A stretch of 64,000 bases of DNA from JAAFIP01 sp963775085 (lineage in GTDB: Bacteria; Pseudomonadota; Gammaproteobacteria; Burkholderiales; Burkholderiaceae_C): assembly GCA_963775085.1 (NCBI GenBank), contig CAVZHO010000002.1:124001-188000 (forward strand), in the 5' to 3' direction. Below the pieces are notes generated by a model that saw nothing but the letters and a program-made list of their open reading frames with translations, was not told the DNA's origin and made no database searches. Position 1 is the first letter of the stretch; each line of letters starts with the position of its first letter. Position numbers and translations under genes: made by a program. Of the stretch, positions 24,025 through 33,485 are shown one piece after another.

Positions 24025-24726
24025 ATGTTGACCCTGCGCAAATCCCAAGACCGTGGCTACGCCGACCATGGCTGGTTGAAAAGTTTTCACTCGTTTAGCT
24101 TTGCCGGCTACTACGACCCGGCCCACATGGGCTTTGGCAACCTGCGCGTGATCAACGAAGACCGCATTGCCCCCGGCACCGGCTTTGGCACGCATGGGCA
24201 CAAGGACATGGAAATCATCTCGTACGTACTCAGTGGCTCGATTGGCCACAAAGACAGCATCGGCAACGGTGCCAGCATTCCACCCGGCGACGTGCAGCGC
24301 ATGAGTGCGGGGCGGGGCATCCAGCACAGCGAGTTCAACCATGCACCGAAAGACGAGACGCATTTCTTCCAGATCTGGATCCAGCCCAATGTGCTGGGCA
24401 TAAACCCCGGCTACGAGCAAAAAACTTTTGACGAAGGCGACAAGCGCGGCAAGCTGCGCCTGGTGGCCAGCAACGACGGCGCGCAGGGCAGTGTTACCAT
24501 CCACGCCGATGCCAAAATGTACGCCGGGCTGTTTGACGGCGCAGAGCAGGCCAGCATCGCCCTGAGCCCCGAGCGCAAGGCTTATGTGCACCTGGTGCGC
24601 GGCGCACTCACCGTGAATGGGCAACCGTTGAGCGGTGGCGACGCGGCCCTGCTGGAGGCGGAAAAATCCCTCACGCTCTCTCACGGCAAAAACGCCGAGG
24701 TCATTGTGTTTGACCTGCAGGCCTGA
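24025..24726 (+). CDS. Pirin family protein
   Basis: This is a bicupin of the pirin family, 233 residues. The N-terminal cupin carries the metal-binding pattern FGTHGHKDMEI with later HSEFNH; the family segment WLKSFHSFSFAGYYDP is present at the start. Some pirins act as quercetinases, others affect transcription or redox responses. I chose the ATG at 24025, which has AAAGGAAA upstream, over an earlier in-frame start at 23971. It is followed 49 bases later by the flavodoxin-like gene, probably in one unit. Confidence 0.93.
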   Translation: MLTLRKSQDRGYADHGWLKSFHSFSFAGYYDPAHMGFGNLRVINEDRIAPGTGFGTHGHKDMEIISYVLSGSIGHKDSIGNGASIPPGDVQRMSAGRGIQHSEFNHAPKDETHFFQIWIQPNVLGINPGYEQKTFDEGDKRGKLRLVASNDGAQGSVTIHADAKMYAGLFDGAEQASIALSPERKAYVHLVRGALTVNGQPLSGGDAALLEAEKSLTLSHGKNAEVIVFDLQA

Positions 24727-24775
24727 GCATTCAACATTTTCTTTTTTTTCAATCGCCGTTTATAGGAGTAATTCC

Positions 24776-25321
24776 ATGGCCAAAGTAGCAGTCGTTTATC
24801 ACTCAGGATATGGTCACACCCAGCGCGTGGCGGAGTTTGTAGCCCGGGGTGCCAATGCCGACCTCGTCGCCATCGACGCAGAAGGCCACCTGAGCGACGC
24901 GCAGTGGGCTACGCTGGACGCAGCCGATGCCATCATCATGGGCTCGCCTACCTACATGGGCATGGCCAGCTGGCAGTTCAAAAAGTTTGCCGATGCCACC
25001 AGTAAAAAATGGATGAGTGCTGCCTGGCGCGACAAACTGGCGGGCGGCTTTACCTGCTCGGCCAGCATGAGTGGCGACAAGCTCTCTACGTTGCAATACT
25101 TCGTGACGCTGTCGATGCAATTGGGTATGGTATGGGTCGGTCAACAGGAAGCCAACGAGTACAAAGTGACGGAGGGCAAAAACCGCATTGGCTCCTACAC
25201 TGGCGTGATGGCCCAGGCGGGTGCGCAAGACCCGGCGCATTTGATCGTGCAGGGGGACCTGGACACTGCCGAGGCCTATGGCAAGCGCGTGGCTGCCTTG
25301 GCAACCCAGTTCAAATCCTGA
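24776..25321 (+). CDS. Flavodoxin-like NAD(P)H-dependent oxidoreductase (WrbA-like)
   Basis: This flavoprotein of 181 residues has the FMN phosphate loop VVYHSGYGHTQRVAEFV and the segment IIMGSPTYMGMASWQFKKF, as in WrbA-type quinone reductases. AGGAGTAATTCC precedes the ATG. Its place behind a LysR-pirin pair fits a role in quinone or electrophile stress. The family is plain; the substrate is not. Confidence 0.9.
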   Translation: MAKVAVVYHSGYGHTQRVAEFVARGANADLVAIDAEGHLSDAQWATLDAADAIIMGSPTYMGMASWQFKKFADATSKKWMSAAWRDKLAGGFTCSASMSGDKLSTLQYFVTLSMQLGMVWVGQQEANEYKVTEGKNRIGSYTGVMAQAGAQDPAHLIVQGDLDTAEAYGKRVAALATQFKS

Positions 25322-25479
25322 GCGAAAACGCTAAACGCGCAGTACCTGCGCGAGTAGTTCTTTGGAATAGCTTATCCGCAATGAAAATGAGGTATTTGGT
25401 ACTAAATATAACCAAAATTTCAAGGATATCCTTAGAAATATGGATGCCAAATATTTCTTTTGGTGACTAAAATCACATT

Positions 25480-25516
25480 GTGTTTACGCCGTACGTAAAA
25501 CAAATGTTGTAAACAC
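25480..25516. promoter_or_regulatory. Inverted repeat upstream of the membrane GGDEF gene
   Basis: GTGTTTAC at 25480-25487 is the reverse complement of GTAAACAC at 25509-25516, with a second partly symmetric TTTACGCCGTACGTAAA inside. The region 25322-25568 is AT-rich and gene-free. It may be an operator, but no regulator is suggested by context. Confidence 0.35.
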
Positions 25517-25568
25517 CCGCTAGTTAAAAGACTGCTATGTCGTGGTCTGGCTGGTATGGAGGGTGCAA

Positions 25569-27588
25569 ATGGTCGTGGGCTATGAGGATTGCTGTTGGTT
25601 CGTCAGAGCGTATCGGTTGCTATCGGGCGCAATGGCACTGGCTTGCCTGCGCGCGGTGGTAGCGATGGCCGCGCTGGCGGTGCCGTGGTTTCCCGCCAAC
25701 GCAGTGCCTCAATTGCAACTGGACCCCGTACAGACTAGCCAGGGCAATGAACAAAAACTCGCGCCAATAGACCTGCGCAGCCATTGGCAGGCGGGTTTGA
25801 TGACGCTTGGCGAGATGCCCAATGCAAAGGCCTTAAACCCGCAAGAGGTATGGGGCTGGGCCGAGAGTCGCTTTAACCAGCCGAATCAACCGCAAGCCGT
25901 CACGGTGCTGCGCAATCAACGCTATGTAGCACGCCTGGAGATCCTTTCTGTTGGTCGGGGGGGGGCGGGCTTGCATTTAAGTTTTGCCATGCCCCGCCTG
26001 GATGCCGTGCATGTGGCCTACCGCTATGGCGACGAGCCGTGGGTACAGGCTTCAGCGGGTGACACGCTGCCCATGGCCAGTTGGCCAGTTGCCGATCGCC
26101 AGCCCTCGTTTGACCTGCCCGAGCGCCCAGGCAAGCTCAGTCTGGTGGTGGAGATTGCCCACCGGGGCGTGGTGGACGCGCCCATGCTGCTGCAAAACGC
26201 GCATACCTACGGCCAGCAGCGCATGAATGCGTCGATCAATACGGGTCTTTTGGTGGGCATCAACCTCGTGATGATCGTGGTGGGTTTGCTGGCGGCGCTC
26301 AATTTCCAGCGTAGCAGTTTTGTGTCTATCAGCGTGATGACGCTGCTCATGGCCGCTGTAGTGGCGACCAACAGCGGCGTGCTCGGGGTGTATGCATTTA
26401 CTGGCAGCGCACAGTTCAATGACCAGTCCAAGTTTGTTGTCAATTCGGTGTGGTGCGTGCTGTTTCCGTGGGTCACGGCGACGGCCTTGTCCCAGCGCCT
26501 GTATGCCCGTGGGTGGTGGATTGCGTCCGTAGTCTGGGCGGTGCTGGGTATCGTTTTGGCTTTGTGGTGGATGCAATACCCACTGCGTGGCTCGGCGCTC
26601 AGAGGCGTTCCGGTGTTGGCCGTGGCGAGCACGGTGATGGCATTGGCCATCTTGGTCAATGCCAAGCTGCATGGGCACGTCACCGTGGCAGCAACCGCGA
26701 TGGGTGTGGGGCTGTATGCGCTGTCGCTGATGGCACCCATGTTTGCCTATCTGGGCTACTTGCCCAACGACGATGCCACCTTGTATGCTTCGCTGGCCAC
26801 TCTTGCTGGCGTCCTTGCTGTTTATGTACGCACTGGTGCGCCAGCATCGCCAGGGGCATATGGTGATGTCGCGTGCCAGGACATCTTCGAAGCGCGACAT
26901 GCTCACGGGCTTGCTCAACCGCCAGGGTTTTATTCAGGCGTTGACGGGTAACGTCAAACGCATGGAGCAAGATGCCCAGACGGCAGCTTTTTTCTATATC
27001 CGGGTGAGCGACGTGCAGGGCCTGAAAGAGCGCTACGGCGAGGAGGGCTTTGAAGTGGGCATGGTGCAACTGGCCGCTACACTGTCATCGAGCATCCCTG
27101 GGTCAGACCAGATGGGACGCATTGCCTCGAATGCCTTTGCCTTTACGGTCATGATGCCGCTGGATGAAAAGCGGGCGACCCATATTGCCCAGAAAATTCT
27201 CAGCCGCAGCTTGGCTTTGGCCAGCCATGGCGCACCTTTGGCGCTGACGACGCGCATCGCCATAGCCTGGCTGCCTGCCTTTGGCACCGAGCTGAACGAT
27301 TTGGAGCGGCGTGCCAGGCGCACCTTGCGCAACATGGAAACCGGCAAACGCATTGCCTGGGTGGGCAGTGTACCCATACCGGGCGATTCAGCTTATACCT
27401 CTGGGGCTGCCAGCAGCCCGAACAGTGGTATCAACTCAATCCGTTCCGGGGAGGAGGCTTTCGACACCCTGCCGGGTGTGCATGCCACTATTACGCGGTT
27501 GGAAAAAGACATGTTGGGGCCCGATTCCAAGGCGCTCCGATTGCCCACCAAGCCTCACAGCACGAAAATCCCTCTGGGTGCGCAGTAA
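25569..27588 (+). CDS. 7TM sensor protein with degenerate GGDEF domain, with one apparent frameshift
   Basis: The N-terminal part has a signal or first membrane segment, a periplasmic 7TMR-DISM extracellular domain (residues about 50-215), then seven hydrophobic segments (GLLVGINLVMIVVGLLAAL to MAPMFAYLGYL). A frameshift near 26800-26825 separates these from a cytoplasmic GGDEF-like domain (RDMLTGLLNRQGFIQAL...). The GGDEF signature itself is replaced by RIASNAFAF, so cyclic di-GMP synthesis is unlikely. The ATG at 25569 follows GGAGGG by five bases. It could act as a sensor or binding protein in signalling. Confidence 0.82.
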
Positions 27589-27609
27589 CCGATCCGTGGG
27601 TATGCACCG

Positions 27610-28863
27610 CTAGACGCTATAGGGCGCCGCAGGGATCTCCCCAGCCTGCCCGGCTACACGATCCGCCAGCAGTCGGGCGCTGCCACAGGCGAGCGCCCAG
27701 CCACTCGAACCGTGCCCGGTGTTGAACCACAGGCCAGGGATGCCACTGGCACCCACCAGCGGAGGCCGGTTGGGCAGCATGGGCCGCGCGCCTTTCCATT
27801 CCTGCACACCGTGGGTCATGGTGCCCGCACCGGGAAACCAGTCGTGCAGCACTTTGTACAGGGTGCGCAGGGCGCTGGCGCGGTGCATGCTGGGGCTACC
27901 GCCGATCTCGGCACTGCCCGCCACACGTACGCGCTGGCCCAGGCGGCTGATGGCCACCTTGTAATGCTCGTCCATGAGTGCGCTGCGCGGTGCGTTGAGT
28001 GGCTCGCGCACATGGGCGCTGACCGAGTAGCCGTACACCGCTGCTATGGGCAGGTGCTGGCCCAGGGGTTTGCACAGCTGTGCGCTGGCGGTGCCTGCGC
28101 ACAGCACGATGGCATCAAACCGGGCTTCTTTCGGCGCTGCGTCAAGATTGCTGGATGCTATATAAAGCGTAGCTGCTTGCGTCCTGTCTATGTGGACTAC
28201 ACTGGTATTGAACTGAAAATCTACGCCCATGCTGCGAGCCACGTCCTTGAGCATCAGGGCAAACTGGCGGCAGTTGCCCACCTCATCTTGCGGCAGATGC
28301 ACCGCGCCGTGAAAGTGCGTATCGGGGTTCAGGGCGGGCTCCAGCAGGCGCACACCGGCTTCGTCCAGCTCGCTGAACGGCACACCTGCGTCCCGCAGCA
28401 CTTGCAGGCTGGGCTGCACCATGGCGGCATCTTTGGCGCTGCGCAGCAGCACGGTGTAGCCGTCGGCACGGTCGTATTCCAAGGCGTGCTGCTCGGTGAT
28501 GGCGTGCAGGCGCTGGCGGCTGTAGAAGGCCAGCTTTTGCAGGGCGGCGCGGTGCGCCAGGTAGGTGTCGAGTTTGCAGGCGCGCCAAAAGCGCCACATC
28601 CAGGCGATGTCTGCGCCGCTGAGTGGCAGGCTTACCCGCATGGCGGCGTGCGGGGCAAAGAGCTGTTTGGCTACCTTCCAGGGCATACCGGGCGCGGCCC
28701 AGGGTGTGACGTAACCGGGTGCGAGTACCCCGGCGTTGGCAAAGCTGGCTTCTTCTGCGGCGGCACCGCGCTGCTCCAGGACGGTCACTTGGTGCCCATC
28801 GCAGGCCAATTCGTAGGCCGTGGTCACCCCCACGATGCCTGCGCCGATAACGGCAATTTTCAT
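27610..28863 (-). CDS. dadA: D-amino acid dehydrogenase
   Basis: DadA oxidises D-amino acids at the inner membrane, passing electrons to the respiratory chain. The FAD motif MKIAVIGAGIVGVTTAYEL, the segment SFANAGVLAPGYVTPWAAPG and the C-terminal WFNTGHGSSGWALACGSA are diagnostic. The protein has 417 residues. Residues around VVHIDRTQAATLYIASS are encoded by an antisense copy of the dispersed repeat, in a variable loop after FQFNTS; I estimate about five residues more than E. coli DadA. It converges on the GGDEF gene with a gap of 21 bases. Confidence 0.94.
   Translation of the reverse strand: MKIAVIGAGIVGVTTAYELACDGHQVTVLEQRGAAAEEASFANAGVLAPGYVTPWAAPGMPWKVAKQLFAPHAAMRVSLPLSGADIAWMWRFWRACKLDTYLAHRAALQKLAFYSRQRLHAITEQHALEYDRADGYTVLLRSAKDAAMVQPSLQVLRDAGVPFSELDEAGVRLLEPALNPDTHFHGAVHLPQDEVGNCRQFALMLKDVARSMGVDFQFNTSVVHIDRTQAATLYIASSNLDAAPKEARFDAIVLCAGTASAQLCKPLGQHLPIAAVYGYSVSAHVREPLNAPRSALMDEHYKVAISRLGQRVRVAGSAEIGGSPSMHRASALRTLYKVLHDWFPGAGTMTHGVQEWKGARPMLPNRPPLVGASGIPGLWFNTGHGSSGWALACGSARLLADRVAGQAGEIPAAPYSV
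28157..28212 (+). repeat. Dispersed repeat, subfamily I, inside dadA (antisense to the gene)
   Basis: AAAGCGTAGCTGCTTGCGTCC, TGTGGACTAC and GGTATTGAA (written in blocks) match the family. The translated strand gives VVHIDRTQAAT, in the same frame as the gluQ and dxr copies. Confidence 0.8.
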
Positions 28864-28868
28864 GATAA

Positions 28869-28927
28869 TTTAGGAGTGTTTTATGCTGCTAGTCCTTGTC
28901 GCCTGGACGTAAACAGCTATACTTTTA
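28869..28927 (-). repeat. Dispersed repeat, subfamily I, between the amidase gene and dadA
   Basis: On the minus strand AGTATAGCTGTTTACGTCC is followed by GACAAGGACTAGCAGC. The TAG inside GTATAGCTG is the stop codon of the amidase gene (28917-28919). The copy therefore sits exactly at the 3' end of that gene and in front of dadA. Confidence 0.85.
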
Positions 28928-30335
28928 GTAGTGCCTGAGATGGTGCTGTGAGGGCAAGTTCAATCTGCTGGGCAATGTGCAAGACGCTATTGTCGTGCAT
29001 GGCACCATGCCAGAGCATCAAACCCACGGGCAACTCGCCCGAAACATGGCAGGGCAGGCTGATGGCGCAGCCATCCAGTAAATTGACCACGCTGGTGTTG
29101 CGCAGCAGCAAGGCGTTGACGCGCCAGTACTCGGCATCGCGCGCAGCGTCTTGCGCGGCATCTTTTCCCATGGCCGGGGCCAGGCTGTCGATGGGCGGGG
29201 CGACGATGGGCACGGTGGGGGACAGTACGGCATCAAAGCCCGCCAGGGCGCGCTCGGTACGTGCGATCCAGGCTTGGCGGTTGGCCAGCAGGCGCACAAA
29301 GTCAGTGGCCGTCATGGCATCTGCCAACGCAATGCGCTGGGACACGCGCGGGTCGTAGCCGCTGCGCTGCGCGGGCCACAGGCCCTGCGCCGTGTGCCAG
29401 GCCTGTGCCTCGGGGGCAGAGAAGCCGCCGCGCGACTGGATCTGGCCCAGGTCAGCAATCTCGCTCAGGTCGATCTCGGTAATCTGCGCTCCGGCGGCGC
29501 GCAGTGTTGCCAGCGTGCGTGCAAAGGCTTTCGTGACGGTGGCATCCAGGCCGTCCAGCATCACGCTGCGCGCCACCGCCAGCTGGTAGCTACCCAGCGG
29601 CTTGTTGCTGCTGGGCACGCTGGTAGCAGACAACACCTCGTGCACGGTGATGGCGTCGCGCACCGAGCGCGTCATGGCGCACACGGTGTCCAGCGTGGAA
29701 GACAGGGGCAGGGCACCCTCGGTGGGCACCGTGCGTGCGGTCGGCTTAAAACCCACCAGCCCGCACAGCGCGGCGGGGATGCGAATCGAGCCCCCCGTGT
29801 CGCTGCCCAGCCCGACAAAGGCCGCGCCGGTGGCGACCGACACCGCCGCGCCGCTGGAGGAGCCGCCGGGAATACGCGCCACCACGGGGTCGCAGGGATT
29901 GACCGGCGTACCGTAGTGCGGGTTGCAGCCCACGCCGCCAAAGGCAAACTCCACCATATTGGTGCGGCCCATGACCACGCCACCCGCGGCTTTGAGGCGC
30001 GCGATAGCAGGTGCGTCGGCCATTGCTGGGGCAGCGTTGGCCAGTATGGTGGAGCCCGCAGCCGTCACTTGGCCAGCGATGTCATACAGGTCTTTGACCG
30101 AAACCGCCATACCAGCTAAAGGCAAATCGGCTCGGGTATGCGCCGCTGCCGCCTGGGCCGCGCTGGTATCCAGGCGCATAAAGGTATGCACGCAGGCGCT
30201 GGATTGGGCGATGGCCAGGCTGCGTTGCATCTCCCGCGCCGCGCTGGTGCGACCCTCGCGGATGGCTTGGCGGGTGCTGTGCAAATCAGGCAGCTTTGCA
30301 TGGGCGGAGCCCGTAGGGGGTGTGGCGTGGGTCAT
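28917..30335 (-). CDS. Amidase (amidase signature family)
   Basis: This hydrolase of 472 residues has the Ser-cisSer-Lys triad of the amidase signature: Lys in MAVSVKDLYDIAG, the cis-Ser in IPGGSSSGAAVSVATG and the nucleophile in GSDTGGSIRIPAALCG. I take the ATG at 30335 (MTHATPPTG) over an upstream GTG/TTG-type extension to 30365. The substrate amide is unknown. It precedes dadA on the same strand by about 50 bases, so co-transcription is likely, and a nitrogen-scavenging role for the pair is possible. Its stop lies within a repeat copy. Confidence 0.92.
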   Translation of the reverse strand: MTHATPPTGSAHAKLPDLHSTRQAIREGRTSAAREMQRSLAIAQSSACVHTFMRLDTSAAQAAAAHTRADLPLAGMAVSVKDLYDIAGQVTAAGSTILANAAPAMADAPAIARLKAAGGVVMGRTNMVEFAFGGVGCNPHYGTPVNPCDPVVARIPGGSSSGAAVSVATGAAFVGLGSDTGGSIRIPAALCGLVGFKPTARTVPTEGALPLSSTLDTVCAMTRSVRDAITVHEVLSATSVPSSNKPLGSYQLAVARSVMLDGLDATVTKAFARTLATLRAAGAQITEIDLSEIADLGQIQSRGGFSAPEAQAWHTAQGLWPAQRSGYDPRVSQRIALADAMTATDFVRLLANRQAWIARTERALAGFDAVLSPTVPIVAPPIDSLAPAMGKDAAQDAARDAEYWRVNALLLRNTSVVNLLDGCAISLPCHVSGELPVGLMLWHGAMHDNSVLHIAQQIELALTAPSQALLKV

Positions 30336-30502
30336 AGCCTGTATTTTGCAACGGGTAAGTTGCACGAAATTGCCAATTTAGTCACGTACTGACTTCACGC
30401 AATGTAGATTCTTACAGGGTTAACCCGCCTGATTGCCAGCAGGTCTCGGTACAGTGCCTGCAATCAACCGATTATGAAACAAATTTTTAAAACTGTAACT
30501 TA

Positions 30503-31519
30503 ATGAATATGAATGTCCGCCATGGGTTGCAAACGCTGCTGTGCATGCTGTGCACAGCCACGGCCCAAGCAGCTACGCCAGCGGGCACCGTCATCAACAA
30601 CCAAGCGGTTTTAAGATTTACAGTACAAAACGCCCCCGGCGAAATCCAAAGCAATGCCACCAGCTTTACTGTCGTGCAGCTCCTAGGCGTCGCCGTAAGC
30701 TCCCAAGATGCCACCGAAGTGGGCGTGAACTCACCCGACCCTAGCCGCGTTTTAACCTTTCGCGTCACCAACATAGGCAACGGCACCGAAAGCTACCGCC
30801 TGAGCCGTGACGACGCGGTGCCAGGCGACCAGTTTGACCCCATCCCTCCAGGCACGCCGGGCGCGGGCATCTACCTGGAAAACGGTTTGCAACCTGGCTT
30901 TCAAGCCAGCGGGCCGAACGCCGACACGCCTTACATCGCAGGCAGCAACGACCCGCAAATCAGCGCGGGTGATGGCCGCATCGTCTATCTGGCCAGCGCC
31001 ATCCCCGCAGGCCAAGCCTACCAAGACAGCGCCCACAGCCGCCTGATTGCCACCAGCGCCCAAGCCGATGTGCCGGGCAAAGCCCCTGGCGCAGCCTTGC
31101 CACCCCTGGGCACGGGCACGCTGGAGCGTGTGGTCGGTTTAAGCCGGGGGCAAGCGGATGCCACCGGTGCCTACCGCGTCACCGGTGTGCAAACCTCATT
31201 GGTGAAAACCGTGGTCAAGGTGCTTGACCCGCAAGGCGGCAGTACCGTCATGCCCGGTGCCGTGCTGACCTACCGCCTGGTCAGCGAAATGCGCGGTGTA
31301 GGTACCGCCAGCAACTACAACATTACCGACACCCTGCCCGCCCAGGTGCGTTTCAGGAGCGGCACTTTGTCCGTCAACGGTGCGGCGCAAACCGACGCTG
31401 CTGACACAGATTTTTCCGAGGTCGATGTATCTACCGTGCCCCACACCCTGCGTGTGCGGTTAGGTAGCCGCAGCGCACCATTTTTAGCAACCGTCGAATT
31501 CGACGTAATCGTGGAGTAA
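30503..31519 (+). CDS. Secreted DUF11-domain protein
   Basis: This protein of 338 residues starts with a signal peptide (LLCMLCTATAQA) followed by ATPAGTVINNQAVLRFTVQ. The same motif TPAGTxIxN opens the mature parts of the proteins at 32084 and 33486. The C-terminal half (VLDPQGGSTVMPGAVLTYRLV ... NITDTLPAQVRFRSGTLSVNG) is an Ig-like DUF11 domain. Such modules build surface or extracellular structures. The ATG has no strong Shine-Dalgarno sequence. It is the first gene of a five-member locus on the plus strand and lies six bases before the next gene. Confidence 0.8.
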   Translation: MNMNVRHGLQTLLCMLCTATAQAATPAGTVINNQAVLRFTVQNAPGEIQSNATSFTVVQLLGVAVSSQDATEVGVNSPDPSRVLTFRVTNIGNGTESYRLSRDDAVPGDQFDPIPPGTPGAGIYLENGLQPGFQASGPNADTPYIAGSNDPQISAGDGRIVYLASAIPAGQAYQDSAHSRLIATSAQADVPGKAPGAALPPLGTGTLERVVGLSRGQADATGAYRVTGVQTSLVKTVVKVLDPQGGSTVMPGAVLTYRLVSEMRGVGTASNYNITDTLPAQVRFRSGTLSVNGAAQTDAADTDFSEVDVSTVPHTLRVRLGSRSAPFLATVEFDVIVE

Positions 31520-31525
31520 ACAGCA

Positions 31526-32020
31526 ATGAAAACTGCTTTTCTGAAATCCCGCATGGTTTCCATCGGGTTGGGCTTGCTGATTGTGGCAACCCAAAATGCT
31601 TGGGCGCAAAGCCCCGTGTCCCTCAAAAGCACGGTTGAGACCGAGCGTATGGTCAAACAAGCCGACGGCCAAATGTTGCCTAAGCGCAGTCCGGTCAAGT
31701 CGGCCGTGCCCGGTGAAGAGGTCATCTTTACCAACACCTTCAGCAACGTCAGCACCAAGCCTGCTGCTGATCTGGTGCTGACCAACCCCATTGCCACTGA
31801 CCTGCGCTTGAAAAAAGCCTGGGGCGAGGGCGCCACCATCACCTACTCGGTAGACGGCGGCAAAAGCTACGACGTACCCGAGCAGCTCAAAGTGCCCGGC
31901 AAAGATGGCCAGCCACGCGCCGCCAAAGTAGACGACTACACCCATGTGCGCTGGGTCATGCAAGGCAGCCTGGCTGCCGGTGCTTCTACCGCAGTGGGTT
32001 TTAACGCAGTGGTGCGCTAA
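31526..32020 (+). CDS. Small secreted Ig-like (DUF11-type) protein
   Basis: This protein of 164 residues has a signal peptide (MVSIGLGLLIVATQNAWA, then QSPVSLKSTV) and one domain of the DUF11 kind: PVKSAVPGEEVIFTNTFSNVSTKPAADLVLTNP. It lacks the TPAGT opening of its neighbours. It may be a subunit or capping protein of the structure formed by the locus; that is inference from position and size. GGAG lies nine bases before the ATG. Confidence 0.72.
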   Translation: MKTAFLKSRMVSIGLGLLIVATQNAWAQSPVSLKSTVETERMVKQADGQMLPKRSPVKSAVPGEEVIFTNTFSNVSTKPAADLVLTNPIATDLRLKKAWGEGATITYSVDGGKSYDVPEQLKVPGKDGQPRAAKVDDYTHVRWVMQGSLAAGASTAVGFNAVVR

Positions 32021-32083
32021 ATACTCTTCCCAAATTTCAACTTCCATTTTTTACTTTTTTCAACTCAACACAACAAGGTATTT

Positions 32084-33397
32084 ATGACTTTTCAGCGCTC
32101 CAAACTCTTTCAAGCCATGGCATTCACCGCAGTGATCACGGGCGGCATGTTGCACAGCCAAGCCATGGCGGCTGGCACGACAGCCGGTACTGACATTAAC
32201 AACAAAGCCACGCTGAACTTCTCGGTCGGTGGCACCCCTCAAACTGTAGTGGAGTCTTCGCCCACGGGTAACTTGACCCCCGGAGCCAACAACGGTGTAG
32301 TCACCACCTTCAAAGTAGACCGCCGCATTAACCTGGTGGTAGCCACCACCAATACAGCCCCGGTATCGGTAGCTTTGGGCAATAGCGGCATGATCACTTC
32401 GTTTACCGTGACCAACTCCACCAACGACGTGATTGATGTGATTCTGAGCAACATCGCCGCTATGGCCGCTGCCAGTACAGGCGCCACGGGCGTGGATGAT
32501 GCTGACTTTGTCAACGGCAATTGCACGATGCACACCGATGCCGCAGGTGCAACTGCTGCCGTTACGCGTTTGCCCAGTGTGGCCGCCGATGCTGTGGTGC
32601 CTGTGTATGTGAAATGCGCTATCCAGCCATTGACGGCACTGGCGCCGCAAACCTATGTCGCCTGGAATAACCGCGTTAACGTGGTGAGCTTGGTCGGCCA
32701 GGCCGCCATTGCAGCGGGCGGCGCGGCCTACACCCAAGATACTGGACCCGATGTTGCGACTGCTGTGCAAAACGTATTCGGCGATGAGGCTGGCGGTAAC
32801 GCAGGCGTGGCTGGCGCAGCTGGTAGTACGCTAGGAGGTGCTGGCAATGGAGTTGATGCTTACCGTGACGGTCTGCATTCTGCCAACAGCGCCTACAAAA
32901 TCATCATGCCGATTTTGAAAGTGACCAAAGTTGAAACCCTGGTCTGCGACCCGCTGAACGGTACCACCAATCCCAAGCGCATTCCGGGTGCTTTGGTGCG
33001 CTACAGCATCACCGTGTCCAACGATGCAGTGGCCTTGGCCTCTGGTAATCTGACTACAGTGACCGACCAACTGCAAACCGATTTGACGCACGATGTGAAT
33101 TTTGTGGCAGGCACCTCAGCGGCCACTTGTATTGCTGGCACCGCACCTACGGCGGGTGGCCTGGCTGGTTCTGGATTTAGGTTGTCTAACGTCTTTGTTG
33201 CTCCGGCAACCGCCATTCGTCCTGCAGGCCCTGTGTACTTAACCAATGCAGTAGATACCGATGGCGCTGGCATAGCAGCACAAGCCATCACCATCAACTA
33301 CAGCAATGGACTGCCAGTCATTGGCACTACGCATACCGCAGGCGAAATCAAACCGGGCGAGTCCGTGACGATTGAGTACCAAGCGTTCATCAAGTAA
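32084..33397 (+). CDS. Secreted DUF11-type protein, putative structural subunit
   Basis: This protein of 437 residues has a signal peptide ending SQAMA and a mature start AGTTAGTDINNKATLNFSVGG, related to the openings of the genes at 30503 and 33486. It is rich in Ala, Gly, Thr and Val and low in charge, with several Cys in pairs (GNCTMHTD, VKCAIQ, VCDPLNG, ATCIAG) that could form disulphides. The C-terminal part (KIIMPILKVTKVETLVCDP...GALVRYSITVSN) is DUF11-like. Composition suggests an exported structural protein. It is followed by a terminator. Confidence 0.72.
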   Translation: MTFQRSKLFQAMAFTAVITGGMLHSQAMAAGTTAGTDINNKATLNFSVGGTPQTVVESSPTGNLTPGANNGVVTTFKVDRRINLVVATTNTAPVSVALGNSGMITSFTVTNSTNDVIDVILSNIAAMAAASTGATGVDDADFVNGNCTMHTDAAGATAAVTRLPSVAADAVVPVYVKCAIQPLTALAPQTYVAWNNRVNVVSLVGQAAIAAGGAAYTQDTGPDVATAVQNVFGDEAGGNAGVAGAAGSTLGGAGNGVDAYRDGLHSANSAYKIIMPILKVTKVETLVCDPLNGTTNPKRIPGALVRYSITVSNDAVALASGNLTTVTDQLQTDLTHDVNFVAGTSAATCIAGTAPTAGGLAGSGFRLSNVFVAPATAIRPAGPVYLTNAVDTDGAGIAAQAITINYSNGLPVIGTTHTAGEIKPGESVTIEYQAFIK

Positions 33398-33404
33398 ATG
33401 AAAT

Positions 33405-33450
33405 CACAAGCACTGCGCAGGCTTTGTAAGTCCGCGTAGTGCTTGTGTTT
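33405..33450 (+). terminator. Intrinsic terminator within the DUF11 locus
   Basis: CACAAGCACT-GCG pairs with CGC-GT-AGTGCTTGTG around a loop of about 15 bases and ends in TTT. It separates the three small secreted proteins from the large gene and would lower read-through into it. Confidence 0.75.
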
Positions 33451-33485
33451 CAGCCTATACCCCAGCTTGCCTGTAAGGCATCTTG

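Noticed and set aside
30555..30585. CCAAGCAGCTACGCC in the signal-peptide end of the gene at 30503 as another repeat copy
   Set aside because: Only about ten bases agree with the left block and neither the flanking nor the right block is present; chance match.
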